Assembly (NCBI GenBank): GCA_902773065.1
Contig: CACYDD010000347.1
Coordinates: 1 to 16,532, forward strand
Direction of reading: 5' to 3'
DNA: 16,532 nt
Source of the DNA: an uncultured Ruminococcus sp.
GTDB taxonomy: Bacteria > Bacillota > Clostridia > Oscillospirales > Acutalibacteraceae
Shown here: piece after piece, positions 1 through 7,041 of the stretch
Position numbering within the stretch: position 1 is the stretch's first letter
Layout of the letters: each line of letters opens with the position of its first letter
Program-made: the position numbers and the translations under genes
Notes under the pieces: generated by a model
The model's database searches: none
The model's input: the letters and a program-made list of their open reading frames with translations, nothing else
Told to the model about the DNA's origin: nothing

Positions 1-91
1 CATCAACTGCCTTCATAAAAGTTTCGCCGTCGATCTCAACAACGAGTTCATAGCGGTTTGTTTCAACCTTGTTTGATGATTTAAGTGACAT
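1..91 (-). CDS. tig: Trigger factor, N-terminal fragment (cut by window edge)
   Basis: Only the first 30 codons are inside the window, reading MSLKSSNKVETNRYELVVEI and then DGETFMKAVD. The opening (a short polar start, then N-R-x-E-L-x-V-x-(I/V)-D) matches the ribosome-binding domain of trigger factor, the ribosome-associated chaperone and peptidyl-prolyl isomerase that meets nascent chains at the exit tunnel. The signature loop (GFRKG) would lie just beyond the edge, so it cannot be checked. The start is set by GGAGG at 101-105, nine bases upstream of the ATG. The gene has its own consensus promoter and a structured leader. The call is an inference from a short N-terminus. Confidence 0.7.
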   Translation of the reverse strand, partial: MSLKSSNKVETNRYELVVEIDGETFMKAVD

Positions 92-219
92 TTTTATTTT
101 CCTCCAGATCGGAGCTTTCGTGCTCCTTTATTTTTGCGGAATCATTTCCGCAGTCAGCTTTAAGGCGTCCAACGGTACCCCGTCCCGGGCGGCAAAGCCG
201 CAATCAATAAAACTGACCA
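92..219 (-). promoter_or_regulatory. Structured 5' leader of tig with mutually exclusive hairpins
   Basis: This is the predicted untranslated leader between the promoter and the tig start. Three short perfect hairpins are visible: 189-193/197-201 (GCGGC/GCCGC), 136-141/146-151 (GCGGAA/TTCCGC) and 111-115/122-126 (GGAGC/GCTCC). In the RNA the order is GGAGC, six bases, GCUCC, five bases, then the ribosome site GGAGG. The middle GCUCC can therefore pair with the upstream GGAGC, leaving the ribosome site free, or its CUCC can pair with GGAG of the ribosome site. This looks like a translational switch; its function is inference and no known riboswitch class was recognised. Confidence 0.4.
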
Positions 220-225
220 AGTTAC

Positions 226-254
226 ATTATAATACAGTGAACTTTAATAGTCAA
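226..254 (-). promoter_or_regulatory. Sigma-A promoter for tig
   Basis: On the minus strand TTGACT (249-254) is followed by a 17-base spacer and TATAAT (226-231). This is one mismatch from the consensus -35 with a perfect -10. The predicted transcript starts near 219, giving a leader of about 128 bases before tig. Confidence 0.85.
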
Positions 255-300
255 GAAAAAAATACAAATCAAACTGTATATGTACGATAAAATGTATTTT

Positions 301-420
301 TTAGGAGTCAGGAGTCAGGATTTAGGATTCAGGTATCTACCCTGAGTTTTTTATGAAGACCACTTCATTCGCCTGTACTGCAAAACTCCACATTCCACTC
401 TCCACACTCCACACTCATTT
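301..420. repeat. Palindromic element made of two inverted heptad-repeat tracts
   Basis: Five 7-bp units run from 301 to 335 (TTAGGAG, TCAGGAG, TCAGGAT, TTAGGAT, TCAGGTA). Five more run from 386 to 420 (CTCCACA, TTCCACT, CTCCACA, CTCCACA, CTCATTT). Read on the opposite strand, the second tract has the same TNNGGAG-like core, so the tracts are inverted relatives and can pair as GGAG/CTCC every seven bases. Between them lie ATGAAG/CTTCAT (353-358/363-368), centred exactly on the element midpoint of 360.5, and GAGTTTT/AAAACTC (344-350/382-388). The right end overlaps the stop codon of the metallophosphoesterase gene (419-421). No U-run follows on the minus strand, so it is not a classical terminator. 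Confidence 0.6.
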
Positions 421-1108
421 AAAGTACTGCAAGCGGCGTAAAGCCGAGGTGGTCGCAGGCAATCAGCTTGAAGCTGATACCGTCACGCTCACCGATAAAT
501 GCTCTTTTGGCGGCATTTCCTCCGTGAATATGACCGTAAAAGCATTTTTTGATGTTATATTCTCTGAGAACGTCCATCATTTCCGCACATTCAGTATTAT
601 TGTAGATCGGCGGATAATGCAGAAATACAATCGGCTCATACCCGTCCTTTACCGCAGGCCCGATTGACATTTTCAGCCTGCCCACTTCTCTGTTGAGTAC
701 TTTCATATCGGCATCTGTTTCGGCATCATAGAACCATCCTCTTGAACCGCAAAGTGCCAGACCATCGGCGACATAATAATTATTATGCATGATTGAAATA
801 CTGTCAAAGCCGCTGTCTTTCAGGTATCTGTCCATTTTGGATTTTGTTGTCCACCAGTAATCATGGTTGCCTTTGAGCAGAATTTTCTTTCCGTTGAGCC
901 TGTTGATAAAATCAAAATCGTTATAGGATTCTTTCAGATCCATTGCCCATGAAATATCGCCTGCTATTACGACTGTATCTTCCTCAGTGACAAGCCGCTG
1001 CCAGTTTTTTTCGATTCTTTCGGTGTAATTTGTCCAGCCGGGGAATACATCCATCGGCTTATCTGTACCGAAAGACAAATGCAGATCGGCTATTGTATAT
1101 ACTGCCAT
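419..1108 (-). CDS. Calcineurin-like metallophosphoesterase
   Basis: The 229-residue protein carries the full dimetal phosphoesterase motif set: DLH (Asp8, His10), GD (Asp51), GNHD (Asn81, His82), a single His at 164 in HYPP, and GHIHG (His193, His195). It has no signal peptide or membrane segment, so it is a cytoplasmic phosphohydrolase; the substrate cannot be told from sequence. The ATG lies one base after the thrC stop (TGATATG), with no clear ribosome site, pointing to translational coupling with thrC. It is the last gene of the long run that begins at rplS, and its stop codon is embedded in the heptad-repeat element. Confidence 0.85.
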   Translation of the reverse strand: MAVYTIADLHLSFGTDKPMDVFPGWTNYTERIEKNWQRLVTEEDTVVIAGDISWAMDLKESYNDFDFINRLNGKKILLKGNHDYWWTTKSKMDRYLKDSGFDSISIMHNNYYVADGLALCGSRGWFYDAETDADMKVLNREVGRLKMSIGPAVKDGYEPIVFLHYPPIYNNTECAEMMDVLREYNIKKCFYGHIHGGNAAKRAFIGERDGISFKLIACDHLGFTPLAVL

Positions 1109-1109
1109 A

Positions 1110-2615
1110 TCAGTTTATTGACAAACCGCTGAGCACTGTCTGCGGCATTTCGTCAACCTCACAAGCAAAATCAAATCTTTCCTCTGCATCTTTCAGAGCG
1201 GCAAGCGGTGCAGGAACTTTTGTTTTTGTTTTTGCGGAAAGCTCATCAACCATTGCAAATTCATCCTCGGGAAGTGCTTCATCTGTAATGGAAGTCAGAA
1301 CGGATTTTGCAAATTTATACGGACTTGCGGTAGAAGCGATCACTGTCGGAGTCTTGTCGCCTGTTTCCTCGACATACTGATTATATACGTTAACAGCAAC
1401 GGCAGTATGTGTATCAGCAAGATAATTTTCCTTTTCGTAAAGACTGCCAATCGTTTTCTTGGTGTTTTCATCATCGCAGAAACCGCCCCAGAAATACTTG
1501 TCGAGCTTTGCTTTGATATCCTCGTCAACGGTATAGACCCCATTTTCGGTGAGAGCTTTCATCAGCTCAGCTACCTTTTCTGCATTGCCGTCTGTCAGAT
1601 GATACAGCAGTCTTTCCAGGTTGCTGGACACAAGAATATCCATTGACGGAGAAATTGTGGTATAGAACTGTCTTTTCTTATCATAAATACCTGTTCTGAT
1701 AAAATCAGTCAGGACATTGTTGGAATTGGAAGCACAGATAAATTTATTGATCGGAAGTCCCATATTCATTGCATAGAAAGAAGCAAGAATATTACCAAAG
1801 TTACCTGTCGGAACAGCAACATTGATCTTATCACCGAGCTTGATTTTTCCTTCGTTTACCATATCGCTGTAAGCAGAGAAATAGTAAACGATCTGCGGAA
1901 GGAGTCTGCCCCAGTTAATAGAGTTTGCACTGGAGAACAGCATATTGTTTTCAGCCAGTTTGTTTTTGATTTCTGCGTTAGTGAATATCTTCTTCACGCC
2001 TGTCTGTGCATCGTCAAAATTGCCCTTGATCGCAACAACATTGACATTTTCGCCCTTCTGGGTTGCCATCTGTCTTTTCTGCATGGGAGAAACACCGTCA
2101 ACGGGATAGAATACGATAATTTTTGTGCCGTTAACGTCCTTGAATCCTTCCAGTGCAGCCTTGCCTGTGTCACCGCTTGTTGCAACAAGAATGACAGCTT
2201 CTTTTCCGTTATAAGTCTTTTTCACAGACTTTGTCAGAAGGTGCGGCAGAATCTGGAGTGCCATATCCTTAAATGCGGATGTCGGACCATGCCAGAGTTC
2301 CAGAAGGGAAATTTTCTTGTCGCCGCATTCTATATAGGAAATCGGTGCAGGATTGTCCGAACCGAATTTTTCGGCAGTATAGGCTGCCTCTACGCTTTCG
2401 GCAATTTCTTCGGCAGTGAAATCCGAAAGAAAATCGCCCATGATTTTCTTTGCTCTTCCCCTGTAATCTGTTTCAGCCAGAGCCTTGATATCGTCAAGTG
2501 TGTACTTCGGAAGCTCCTGAGGAACGAAAAGACCTCCTTCTTCTGAAATACCCTGTGCAATAGCCTGTGAAGCTGTTACAACTGCGTTTTTGTTTCTTGT
2601 GCTGTTGTAATTCAT
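1110..2615 (-). CDS. thrC: Threonine synthase
   Basis: This 501-residue enzyme matches the long form of threonine synthase, which converts O-phosphohomoserine to threonine with pyridoxal phosphate. The N-terminus (STRNKNAVV, then GISEEGGLFVP) is typical of the family. The cofactor lysine is Lys116 in SAFKDMALQ, and the phosphate-binding loop is ATSGDTGKAA around residues 145-154. The start is supported by GAGGG about ten bases upstream. It lies 56 bases after the dipeptidase gene, in a gap without a visible promoter, and is followed after one base by the metallophosphoesterase. No other threonine-pathway gene is nearby. Confidence 0.95.
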   Translation of the reverse strand: MNYNSTRNKNAVVTASQAIAQGISEEGGLFVPQELPKYTLDDIKALAETDYRGRAKKIMGDFLSDFTAEEIAESVEAAYTAEKFGSDNPAPISYIECGDKKISLLELWHGPTSAFKDMALQILPHLLTKSVKKTYNGKEAVILVATSGDTGKAALEGFKDVNGTKIIVFYPVDGVSPMQKRQMATQKGENVNVVAIKGNFDDAQTGVKKIFTNAEIKNKLAENNMLFSSANSINWGRLLPQIVYYFSAYSDMVNEGKIKLGDKINVAVPTGNFGNILASFYAMNMGLPINKFICASNSNNVLTDFIRTGIYDKKRQFYTTISPSMDILVSSNLERLLYHLTDGNAEKVAELMKALTENGVYTVDEDIKAKLDKYFWGGFCDDENTKKTIGSLYEKENYLADTHTAVAVNVYNQYVEETGDKTPTVIASTASPYKFAKSVLTSITDEALPEDEFAMVDELSAKTKTKVPAPLAALKDAEERFDFACEVDEMPQTVLSGLSIN

Positions 2616-2671
2616 TGTTTTGCCCTCTTTCTTTGATTTTACATTTTTGGTTTATATTTTATTCGGTTTTA

Positions 2672-3595
2672 CTACAGATTTTCTGTAAAGAACCTGTAGG
2701 CATTGCCGAAAAATATAGAATCTGAAATTTCCCTGCCGAAATGACTGATAAACATTTCATACAGCTTCGGCATGGATTCAATACCGGTCATATCCGGCGG
2801 TATCTCCGCACCGTCAAAATCTCCGCCCATGGCAATATTGTTTTTGCCGCCAAGAGAAAGAAAATATCCAGCGTGTTCTATTATATCATACATTTGTGCA
2901 TTTGTCTTGTTTTTATTCAAGAATTCTGCGCAAAAATTCAATCCCGTAATGCCACCCCTGCGAATCAGTTCTTTAAACTGCTCCTCTGTCAGGTTTCTTT
3001 TGTGCGGTGTGACAGTTCTGATATTGGAATGGGAAGCAACAAACGACTTTGTGGTGATCTCCGCCACATCCCAGAAAAGCTTCTCGCCTGCATGAGAAAT
3101 ATCAATGATAATACCAACCTTTTCCATTTCTTTTACAGCGGCTTTTCCGAAATCCGTCAGCCCTTTGTCGTCTGCTTCACCGATACCGTCACCAATCTCA
3201 TTTCTGCCGTTCCATGTCAGTGTCATCATGCGGACACCGATATCATAAAGGGTTTGTATTTTACAAATATCGCTGCCGAGAACGGCACCGCCCTCAACAG
3301 TAAGAATAATCCCCTTGCCCTTGCTTTCGTTCACCTTGCGGATGTCCTCCGCTGTTCTGCACCATGTGATATCGGTATTTTCAAGCTGCTCTTTCAGTTT
3401 GCCGACACAGCCCTCAAACAGCTGCCATGCCGCTTCTCCTCTGTATTCATCGGGAATCCATACCGCAAGACACTGAATATACGGCGAAATTTTTCCAACC
3501 TTATTGAACGAAATATGAAAGCTGTCATCAAACAGCGTACTCTCTTCGGTATAAGCACGATACAATGTATCGCAGTGCATATCAAACAAACGCAT
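2672..3595 (-). CDS. Membrane-dipeptidase-type dipeptidase (peptidase M19)
   Basis: The 307-residue protein has the M19 zinc-peptidase residues in order: HCD near the start (His7, Asp9), Glu101 in TVEGGA, His168 in DISHAG, His189 in SHSN, an Arg around 200 in PHKRNL, and Asp259 in GGDFDG. Relatives hydrolyse dipeptides, some including D-residues. There is no signal peptide or anchor, so the bacterial protein is probably cytoplasmic. The start has a strong site, GGAGGAAAATATTATG. It follows yraN by 22 bases in the same run and precedes thrC. The physiological substrate is unknown. Confidence 0.9.
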   Translation of the reverse strand: MRLFDMHCDTLYRAYTEESTLFDDSFHISFNKVGKISPYIQCLAVWIPDEYRGEAAWQLFEGCVGKLKEQLENTDITWCRTAEDIRKVNESKGKGIILTVEGGAVLGSDICKIQTLYDIGVRMMTLTWNGRNEIGDGIGEADDKGLTDFGKAAVKEMEKVGIIIDISHAGEKLFWDVAEITTKSFVASHSNIRTVTPHKRNLTEEQFKELIRRGGITGLNFCAEFLNKNKTNAQMYDIIEHAGYFLSLGGKNNIAMGGDFDGAEIPPDMTGIESMPKLYEMFISHFGREISDSIFFGNAYRFFTENL

Positions 3596-3617
3596 AATAT
3601 TTTCCTCCGGTGGTTAA

Positions 3618-4013
3618 TTAAAAGGCTGCATAGCCGTCCTCTTGAATGAAGGCATTTTCAATATGTTCTATGCTGACGATCACCTTTGTGTTTTTCTCAT
3701 AAACAACTTCAATGACATCAAATCTCGGCTGTAACTCTGTCGGGCTACTGTCAAGATAAACTGCCGCTGTTTTCATCAGTTTTTTCTGTTTGCGTATGTC
3801 CACCCATGCACCCGGACGGTCGATCGCCGCTGTGCTTCGGGTCTTTACCTCCGCAAAAACAATATATTGTTTGTTCTGTGCGATTATGTCAATTTCACCG
3901 TAACGGGAATGATAATTTCTTCCGACAATTTCAAAGCCTTTTTTCACCAGAAAACTTTCTGCCGCCCTTTCGCCGAAATCACCTGTTTTCTGTGCCGCTG
4001 TTTTATTGCTCAT
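3618..4013 (-). CDS. yraN: YraN family (UPF0102) nuclease-fold protein
   Basis: The 131-residue protein starts MSNKTAAQKTGDFGERAAE and shows the family core GEIDIIA (Asp42) followed by VFAEVKTR (Glu55, Lys57). This is the arrangement of a PD-(D/E)xK nuclease-like fold. The biochemical role is not firmly known; relatives are suggested to act in DNA processing. A longer reading to 4064 exists, but the ATG at 4013 has GGAG at the right distance and restores the usual family length. It overlaps the 3' end of rnhB by 11 bases, so the two are translationally linked; rnhB-yraN adjacency is common. Confidence 0.9.
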   Translation of the reverse strand: MSNKTAAQKTGDFGERAAESFLVKKGFEIVGRNYHSRYGEIDIIAQNKQYIVFAEVKTRSTAAIDRPGAWVDIRKQKKLMKTAAVYLDSSPTELQPRFDVIEVVYEKNTKVIVSIEHIENAFIQEDGYAAF

Positions 4014-4614
4014 TTTCTTTCTCCGCCAGTATTTTGCCAAGGAACGACATTCTGTGTATCTCACAGGGACCGTATTTTAGAATAGCTTCTCTGTGTGCTT
4101 TCGTGCCGTAGCCTTTGTGCTTTTCAAAACCGTATTCGGGATACTTTTCCGCAAGCTCCAGCATCAGTCTGTCCCTGCTTACCTTTGCCAGAATAGATGC
4201 CGCCGCTATGGATTCGCTTTTGGCATCTCCCTTAACAATAGGAACGGTAGGAATTTCCAGTTCCGGTGCTTTGTTACCGTCGATCATGGCAAAATCCGCC
4301 TTGACAGATAAACCCTCAACAGCTCTTTTCATTGCCAGCATATCCGCCTGCAAAATATTCAACTCTTCAATTTCCTCCACAGAAGCACTTGCCACACAAT
4401 ATGCCAGTGCCTTTTCTTTGATGATATCAAAAAGCTTTTCACGCTTTTTTTCCGTCAGCTTTTTGGAATCATTCACGTCCTCTATGATCAGGTCTTCAGG
4501 AAGAATGACTGCCGCGGCAAATACAGGACCTGCAAGCGGTCCTCTGCCTGCTTCATCCACACCGCAAATTGCCTTGAATCCCTGTGACCTGTATAACTGT
4601 TCAAACTCTAACAT
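4003..4614 (-). CDS. rnhB: Ribonuclease HII
   Basis: The 203-residue enzyme removes ribonucleotides and RNA from RNA:DNA hybrids. The hallmark GVDEAGRGPLAGPV gives catalytic Asp20 and Glu21; Asp112 in MIDGN and Asp130 in VKGDAKSESIAAASI complete the acidic set, and the C-terminal HKGYGTKAH motif is present. The reading frame extends to 4722, but MLEFEQLYRS at 4614 is the likely start because GGAGG lies nine bases upstream and the length then matches short RNase HII proteins. It overlaps rbgA by 14 bases and yraN by 11. Confidence 0.95.
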   Translation of the reverse strand: MLEFEQLYRSQGFKAICGVDEAGRGPLAGPVFAAAVILPEDLIIEDVNDSKKLTEKKREKLFDIIKEKALAYCVASASVEEIEELNILQADMLAMKRAVEGLSVKADFAMIDGNKAPELEIPTVPIVKGDAKSESIAAASILAKVSRDRLMLELAEKYPEYGFEKHKGYGTKAHREAILKYGPCEIHRMSFLGKILAEKENEQ

Positions 4615-5488
4615 CGGGATGATCCTCCGCTTTGTCAATAGTAAGCTTTCCGAGGGTGGCATTTCTAAATTCGTCAAGTACGGTTGCCGCCGCCCTTTCT
4701 GTATTGATCTCTCCCCCTGCAATCAGCATACCTCTTTTTCTTCCTATCATTTCCAGTATCTCATACCCCTGCAATGGCTTGATCTGCTCCTTTTCAAGCT
4801 TGTATCTTGCACACAACGGGTCGGGATAATTATCCCTGAGATATTCTAAAAGCCTGCCGCTCAGCTGTTCCGTATCGAGTATATCATCCTTGACAGAACC
4901 AATGTAGGCGAGCTTTTCTCCGACAAGCGGATCGTCAAATTTCGGCCACAGAACACCCGGTGTGTCCAGCAGATCAAACCCCTTGCCGATGGTGAACCAT
5001 TGATTACCTCTCGTCACGCCGGGTCTGTCCTCTACTTTTGCTCTGTTCTGCTTTGACATTCTGTTGATAAAGGACGATTTTCCGACATTCGGGATACCAA
5101 CCACCATTACTTTGATGGTTCGTCCTGTCATGCCTTTAGCTTCCCATGATTTAATTTTATCCGAAAGAACATTTTTGACTGTCGGGATAAAAGCATTTAA
5201 GCCCTTGCCTGATTTACAGTCAAGAGCTATTGCCGAAATGTTCTTTTGTCGGAAAAGCGAAAGCCATTTTTTTGTCTGGAAAGGGTCAGCCATATCACAT
5301 TTGTTCAGTACAACGATTCTCGGCTTGTTGTTGATAATACTTCTCAGATCGGGATTACAGCTTGAAAACGGTACTCTTGCATCAAGCAATACCGCAACCG
5401 CATCGATCAGTTTCAGCTGTGACTCTATTTTTCTTTTGGTTTTGGTCATATGACCCGGAAACCACTGTATTGACTTCAGTTCTTCCAT
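4601..5488 (-). CDS. rbgA: Ribosome biogenesis GTPase RbgA (YlqF), circularly permuted
   Basis: The 295-residue GTPase has the permuted motif order of the YlqF/YawG family: G4 NKCD at 62-65 comes first, then G1 GIPNVGKSS at 131-139 and G3 DTPG at 175-178. The N-terminus IQWFPGHM is the family signature. RbgA acts in late 50S subunit assembly. The frame is open to 5518, but the ATG at 5488 follows AGAGGTG and begins the conserved WFPGHM region properly. It lies ten bases after lepB and overlaps rnhB. Sharing a run with rplS and lepB is the usual Firmicutes arrangement. Confidence 0.95.
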   Translation of the reverse strand: MEELKSIQWFPGHMTKTKRKIESQLKLIDAVAVLLDARVPFSSCNPDLRSIINNKPRIVVLNKCDMADPFQTKKWLSLFRQKNISAIALDCKSGKGLNAFIPTVKNVLSDKIKSWEAKGMTGRTIKVMVVGIPNVGKSSFINRMSKQNRAKVEDRPGVTRGNQWFTIGKGFDLLDTPGVLWPKFDDPLVGEKLAYIGSVKDDILDTEQLSGRLLEYLRDNYPDPLCARYKLEKEQIKPLQGYEILEMIGRKRGMLIAGGEINTERAAATVLDEFRNATLGKLTIDKAEDHPDVRV

Positions 5489-5498
5489 ATAACACCTC

Positions 5499-6137
5499 TT
5501 AATCGTATACACTGCCAAATTCTGAAAGCGGATAGATCCTGATCTCGGCTTTGCCTATGATATTGCTGACAGGAATCAGACCGATCTCTGTACTTCGGCT
5601 GTCAAGAGAGCCTTCACGATTATCACCCATGACAAACACATATCCCTCGGGAATTTTATCAGGAATATCGAGGGGATGTCTGAGTTTGATGGTCGTTCCC
5701 TTTATGTACGGTTCATTAAGAATCACGCCGTCAACGCTGACATCACCTGTATCATAGTTAATGGATAATGCCTGACCTTCCGTTGCAATGACTCTTTTAA
5801 TGATCGGCTCATCATAGTTTTCACCGTGGCTTGCCACAATGATATCACCGTACTGCGGCGTATACATAAAGCTGGAGATAATCAGTCTGTCGCCGCTTGC
5901 GAGGGTATCTGTCATAGACGAACCGCTGACAGTCACCTGTCTGAATGCAAATGTCAGCAACAGCACTACTACGATCAGTGCCACCATAAAAGCGTTAGCC
6001 CATTCAAAGATAAACGCTGTGATATTGACAGATAATTCTTCCTCTTCTTCTTCGATCTCTTCCTGTTTCCTTTCGGGAACCGGCTTTTTCGGTTTTCTTT
6101 TTTCTTCTGTAGGATTTTTACTCTTATTTTCCGGCAT
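5499..6137 (-). CDS. lepB: Type I signal peptidase (S26A)
   Basis: The 212-residue membrane peptidase cleaves signal peptides from exported proteins. It has a charged cytoplasmic N-terminus with a Lys/Pro-rich stretch and then nine acidic residues in ten (residues 26-34), and one membrane segment at about 45-66. The catalytic residues follow: Ser74 in SGSSM and the general base Lys114 in IIKRVIA. Box E, GDNREGSLDSR at 171-181, is intact, so it should be active. It lies 18 bases after a degenerate paralogue and ten bases before rbgA. The ribosome site is modest (AAAGGGTG). Confidence 0.95.
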   Translation of the reverse strand: MPENKSKNPTEEKRKPKKPVPERKQEEIEEEEEELSVNITAFIFEWANAFMVALIVVVLLLTFAFRQVTVSGSSMTDTLASGDRLIISSFMYTPQYGDIIVASHGENYDEPIIKRVIATEGQALSINYDTGDVSVDGVILNEPYIKGTTIKLRHPLDIPDKIPEGYVFVMGDNREGSLDSRSTEIGLIPVSNIIGKAEIRIYPLSEFGSVYD

Positions 6138-6155
6138 ATTGACACCCTTTCCCGA

Positions 6156-6635
6156 TTATGTTTTCTGCAAAAGCTTTCCGGGATCATCACCGAAACAGCT
6201 CAGCGGAGCGATAATAAAATATATTTTGCCGTCTGTATCTTCTTCGGATATCATTTTATTGGAAGCACTTCCGTCATCATTCGGCACAGCCACAAGGATC
6301 AGTCCCTCATCAATTTCTATGCTGATTCCGCCTTGCGTGAACACTTCGCCGCCTGCGGCAAGCACCTTACAGACCTCACCATTTTTCAAAAGAATGACAT
6401 CACCCTTTTCGGGAGTATTTTTTCTTTTGCTGACAACGACTTCTGTTTCACTGCCTTTCAGTCTGATATGTTCCATCTGTTTCACAGCAAAAAAAGCATG
6501 AAATAAACAGGTGAAAATCAGAACTGCTGCGATGATCACATATACAAAGCCAAGTGCACTTCTGAATGCAGCCAGACGATCAGACAAATCTATATAATTT
6601 TGCATGATGGAGTGATGCTTTTTAGCGTGTTTCAT
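6156..6635 (-). CDS. Signal peptidase I-like membrane protein lacking the catalytic dyad
   Basis: The 159-residue protein has a short basic N-terminus, one membrane segment at about 28-50, and an extracytoplasmic domain that aligns with the neighbouring LepB. PEKGDV (75-80) matches PQYGDI, and VCKVLA (88-93) matches the IKRVIA segment. EGLILVAVPNDDGS (110-123) aligns without gaps to EGYVFVMGDNREGS, and GK plus PLS-FG near the end keep the same spacing in both. The catalytic positions are lost: Lys114 of LepB corresponds to Cys89, Ser74 most likely to Glu63, and box E GD/DSR to VP/SNK. I infer a pseudo-enzyme from tandem duplication. GGAGGAAGG upstream sets the start; it follows the rplS terminator and precedes lepB by 18 bases. 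Confidence 0.75.
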   Translation of the reverse strand: MKHAKKHHSIMQNYIDLSDRLAAFRSALGFVYVIIAAVLIFTCLFHAFFAVKQMEHIRLKGSETEVVVSKRKNTPEKGDVILLKNGEVCKVLAAGGEVFTQGGISIEIDEGLILVAVPNDDGSASNKMISEEDTDGKIYFIIAPLSCFGDDPGKLLQKT

Positions 6636-6662
6636 TTTGTGCCTTCCTCCACGGCAGGTAGC

Positions 6663-6689
6663 AAAAAAGGGACAAACCGTCCCTTTTTT
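6663..6689 (-). terminator. Rho-independent terminator after rplS
   Basis: AAAAAAGGGAC (6663-6673) and GTCCCTTTTTT (6679-6689) form an 11-bp stem with a five-base loop, ending in a T-run on either strand. It lies just after the rplS stop and 28 bases before the next start. No promoter is visible between it and the signal-peptidase-like gene, so it probably lowers rather than abolishes transcription of the downstream run. Confidence 0.85.
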
Positions 6690-6696
6690 ATGGTAA

Positions 6697-7041
6697 TTAT
6701 TTGATTTGCTCTTTTACCTTGGCAGCCTTACCCACTCTGCCACGGAGATAATAAAGCTTGCTTCTGCGAACTTTACCGCTTCTTACAACCTTTACATCAA
6801 CAACATTCGGGGAATTGATCGGGAAAACTCTCTCAACACCTACACCGTATGAAAGACGGCGAACCGTAAATGTTTCAGCGACACCGCTGCCTCTGCGAGC
6901 GATAACTGTACCCTCGAACATCTGGATTCTTTCTCTGTCGCCTTCGCGGATATTTACGCTTACACGTACCGTATCACCAATGTTGAATTCAGGTTTTTCA
7001 GCTTTAATAGAAGAAGCTGCGATTGATTTTAATGCGTCCAT
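6697..7041 (-). CDS. rplS: 50S ribosomal protein L19
   Basis: The 114-residue protein is a standard L19, placed at the 30S-50S interface. Diagnostic segments are FNIGDTVRV, REGDRERIQMFEGTVIARRG, TFTVRRLSYGVGVERVFP and RSGKVRRSKLYYLRGRVGK. The frame opens further upstream to 7080, but MDALKS at 7041 follows AGGAGG at ideal spacing and gives the family's usual length. It has its own consensus promoter and a leader with several hairpins, as expected for an autoregulated ribosomal protein gene, and is followed by a strong terminator. Confidence 0.98.
   Translation of the reverse strand: MDALKSIAASSIKAEKPEFNIGDTVRVSVNIREGDRERIQMFEGTVIARRGSGVAETFTVRRLSYGVGVERVFPINSPNVVDVKVVRSGKVRRSKLYYLRGRVGKAAKVKEQIK

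Noticed and set aside
111..151. Guanidine-II (mini-ykkC) riboswitch in the tig leader, suggested by an ACGA in a hairpin loop
   Set aside because: The loop is six bases rather than an ACGR tetraloop, the second hairpin lacks the motif, and tig is not a guanidine-related gene.
353..368. Terminator for the thrC/metallophosphoesterase run
   Set aside because: The 6-bp hairpin is followed by A residues, not a T-run, on the minus strand.
301..420. CRISPR array
   Set aside because: The repeats are only 7 bp, have no spacers and are inverted halves of one palindrome; no cas gene is present.
2741..3649. Long open frame (302 codons) on the plus strand opposite the dipeptidase gene
   Set aside because: It is wholly antisense to a dipeptidase gene with all catalytic residues, has no ribosome site, and its product shows no recognisable domain. 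It is a codon-bias shadow.
4115..4849. 244-codon plus-strand open frame opposite rnhB and rbgA
   Set aside because: It is antisense to two well-supported overlapping genes; its Ser/Ile-rich product looks like a reverse-strand shadow.
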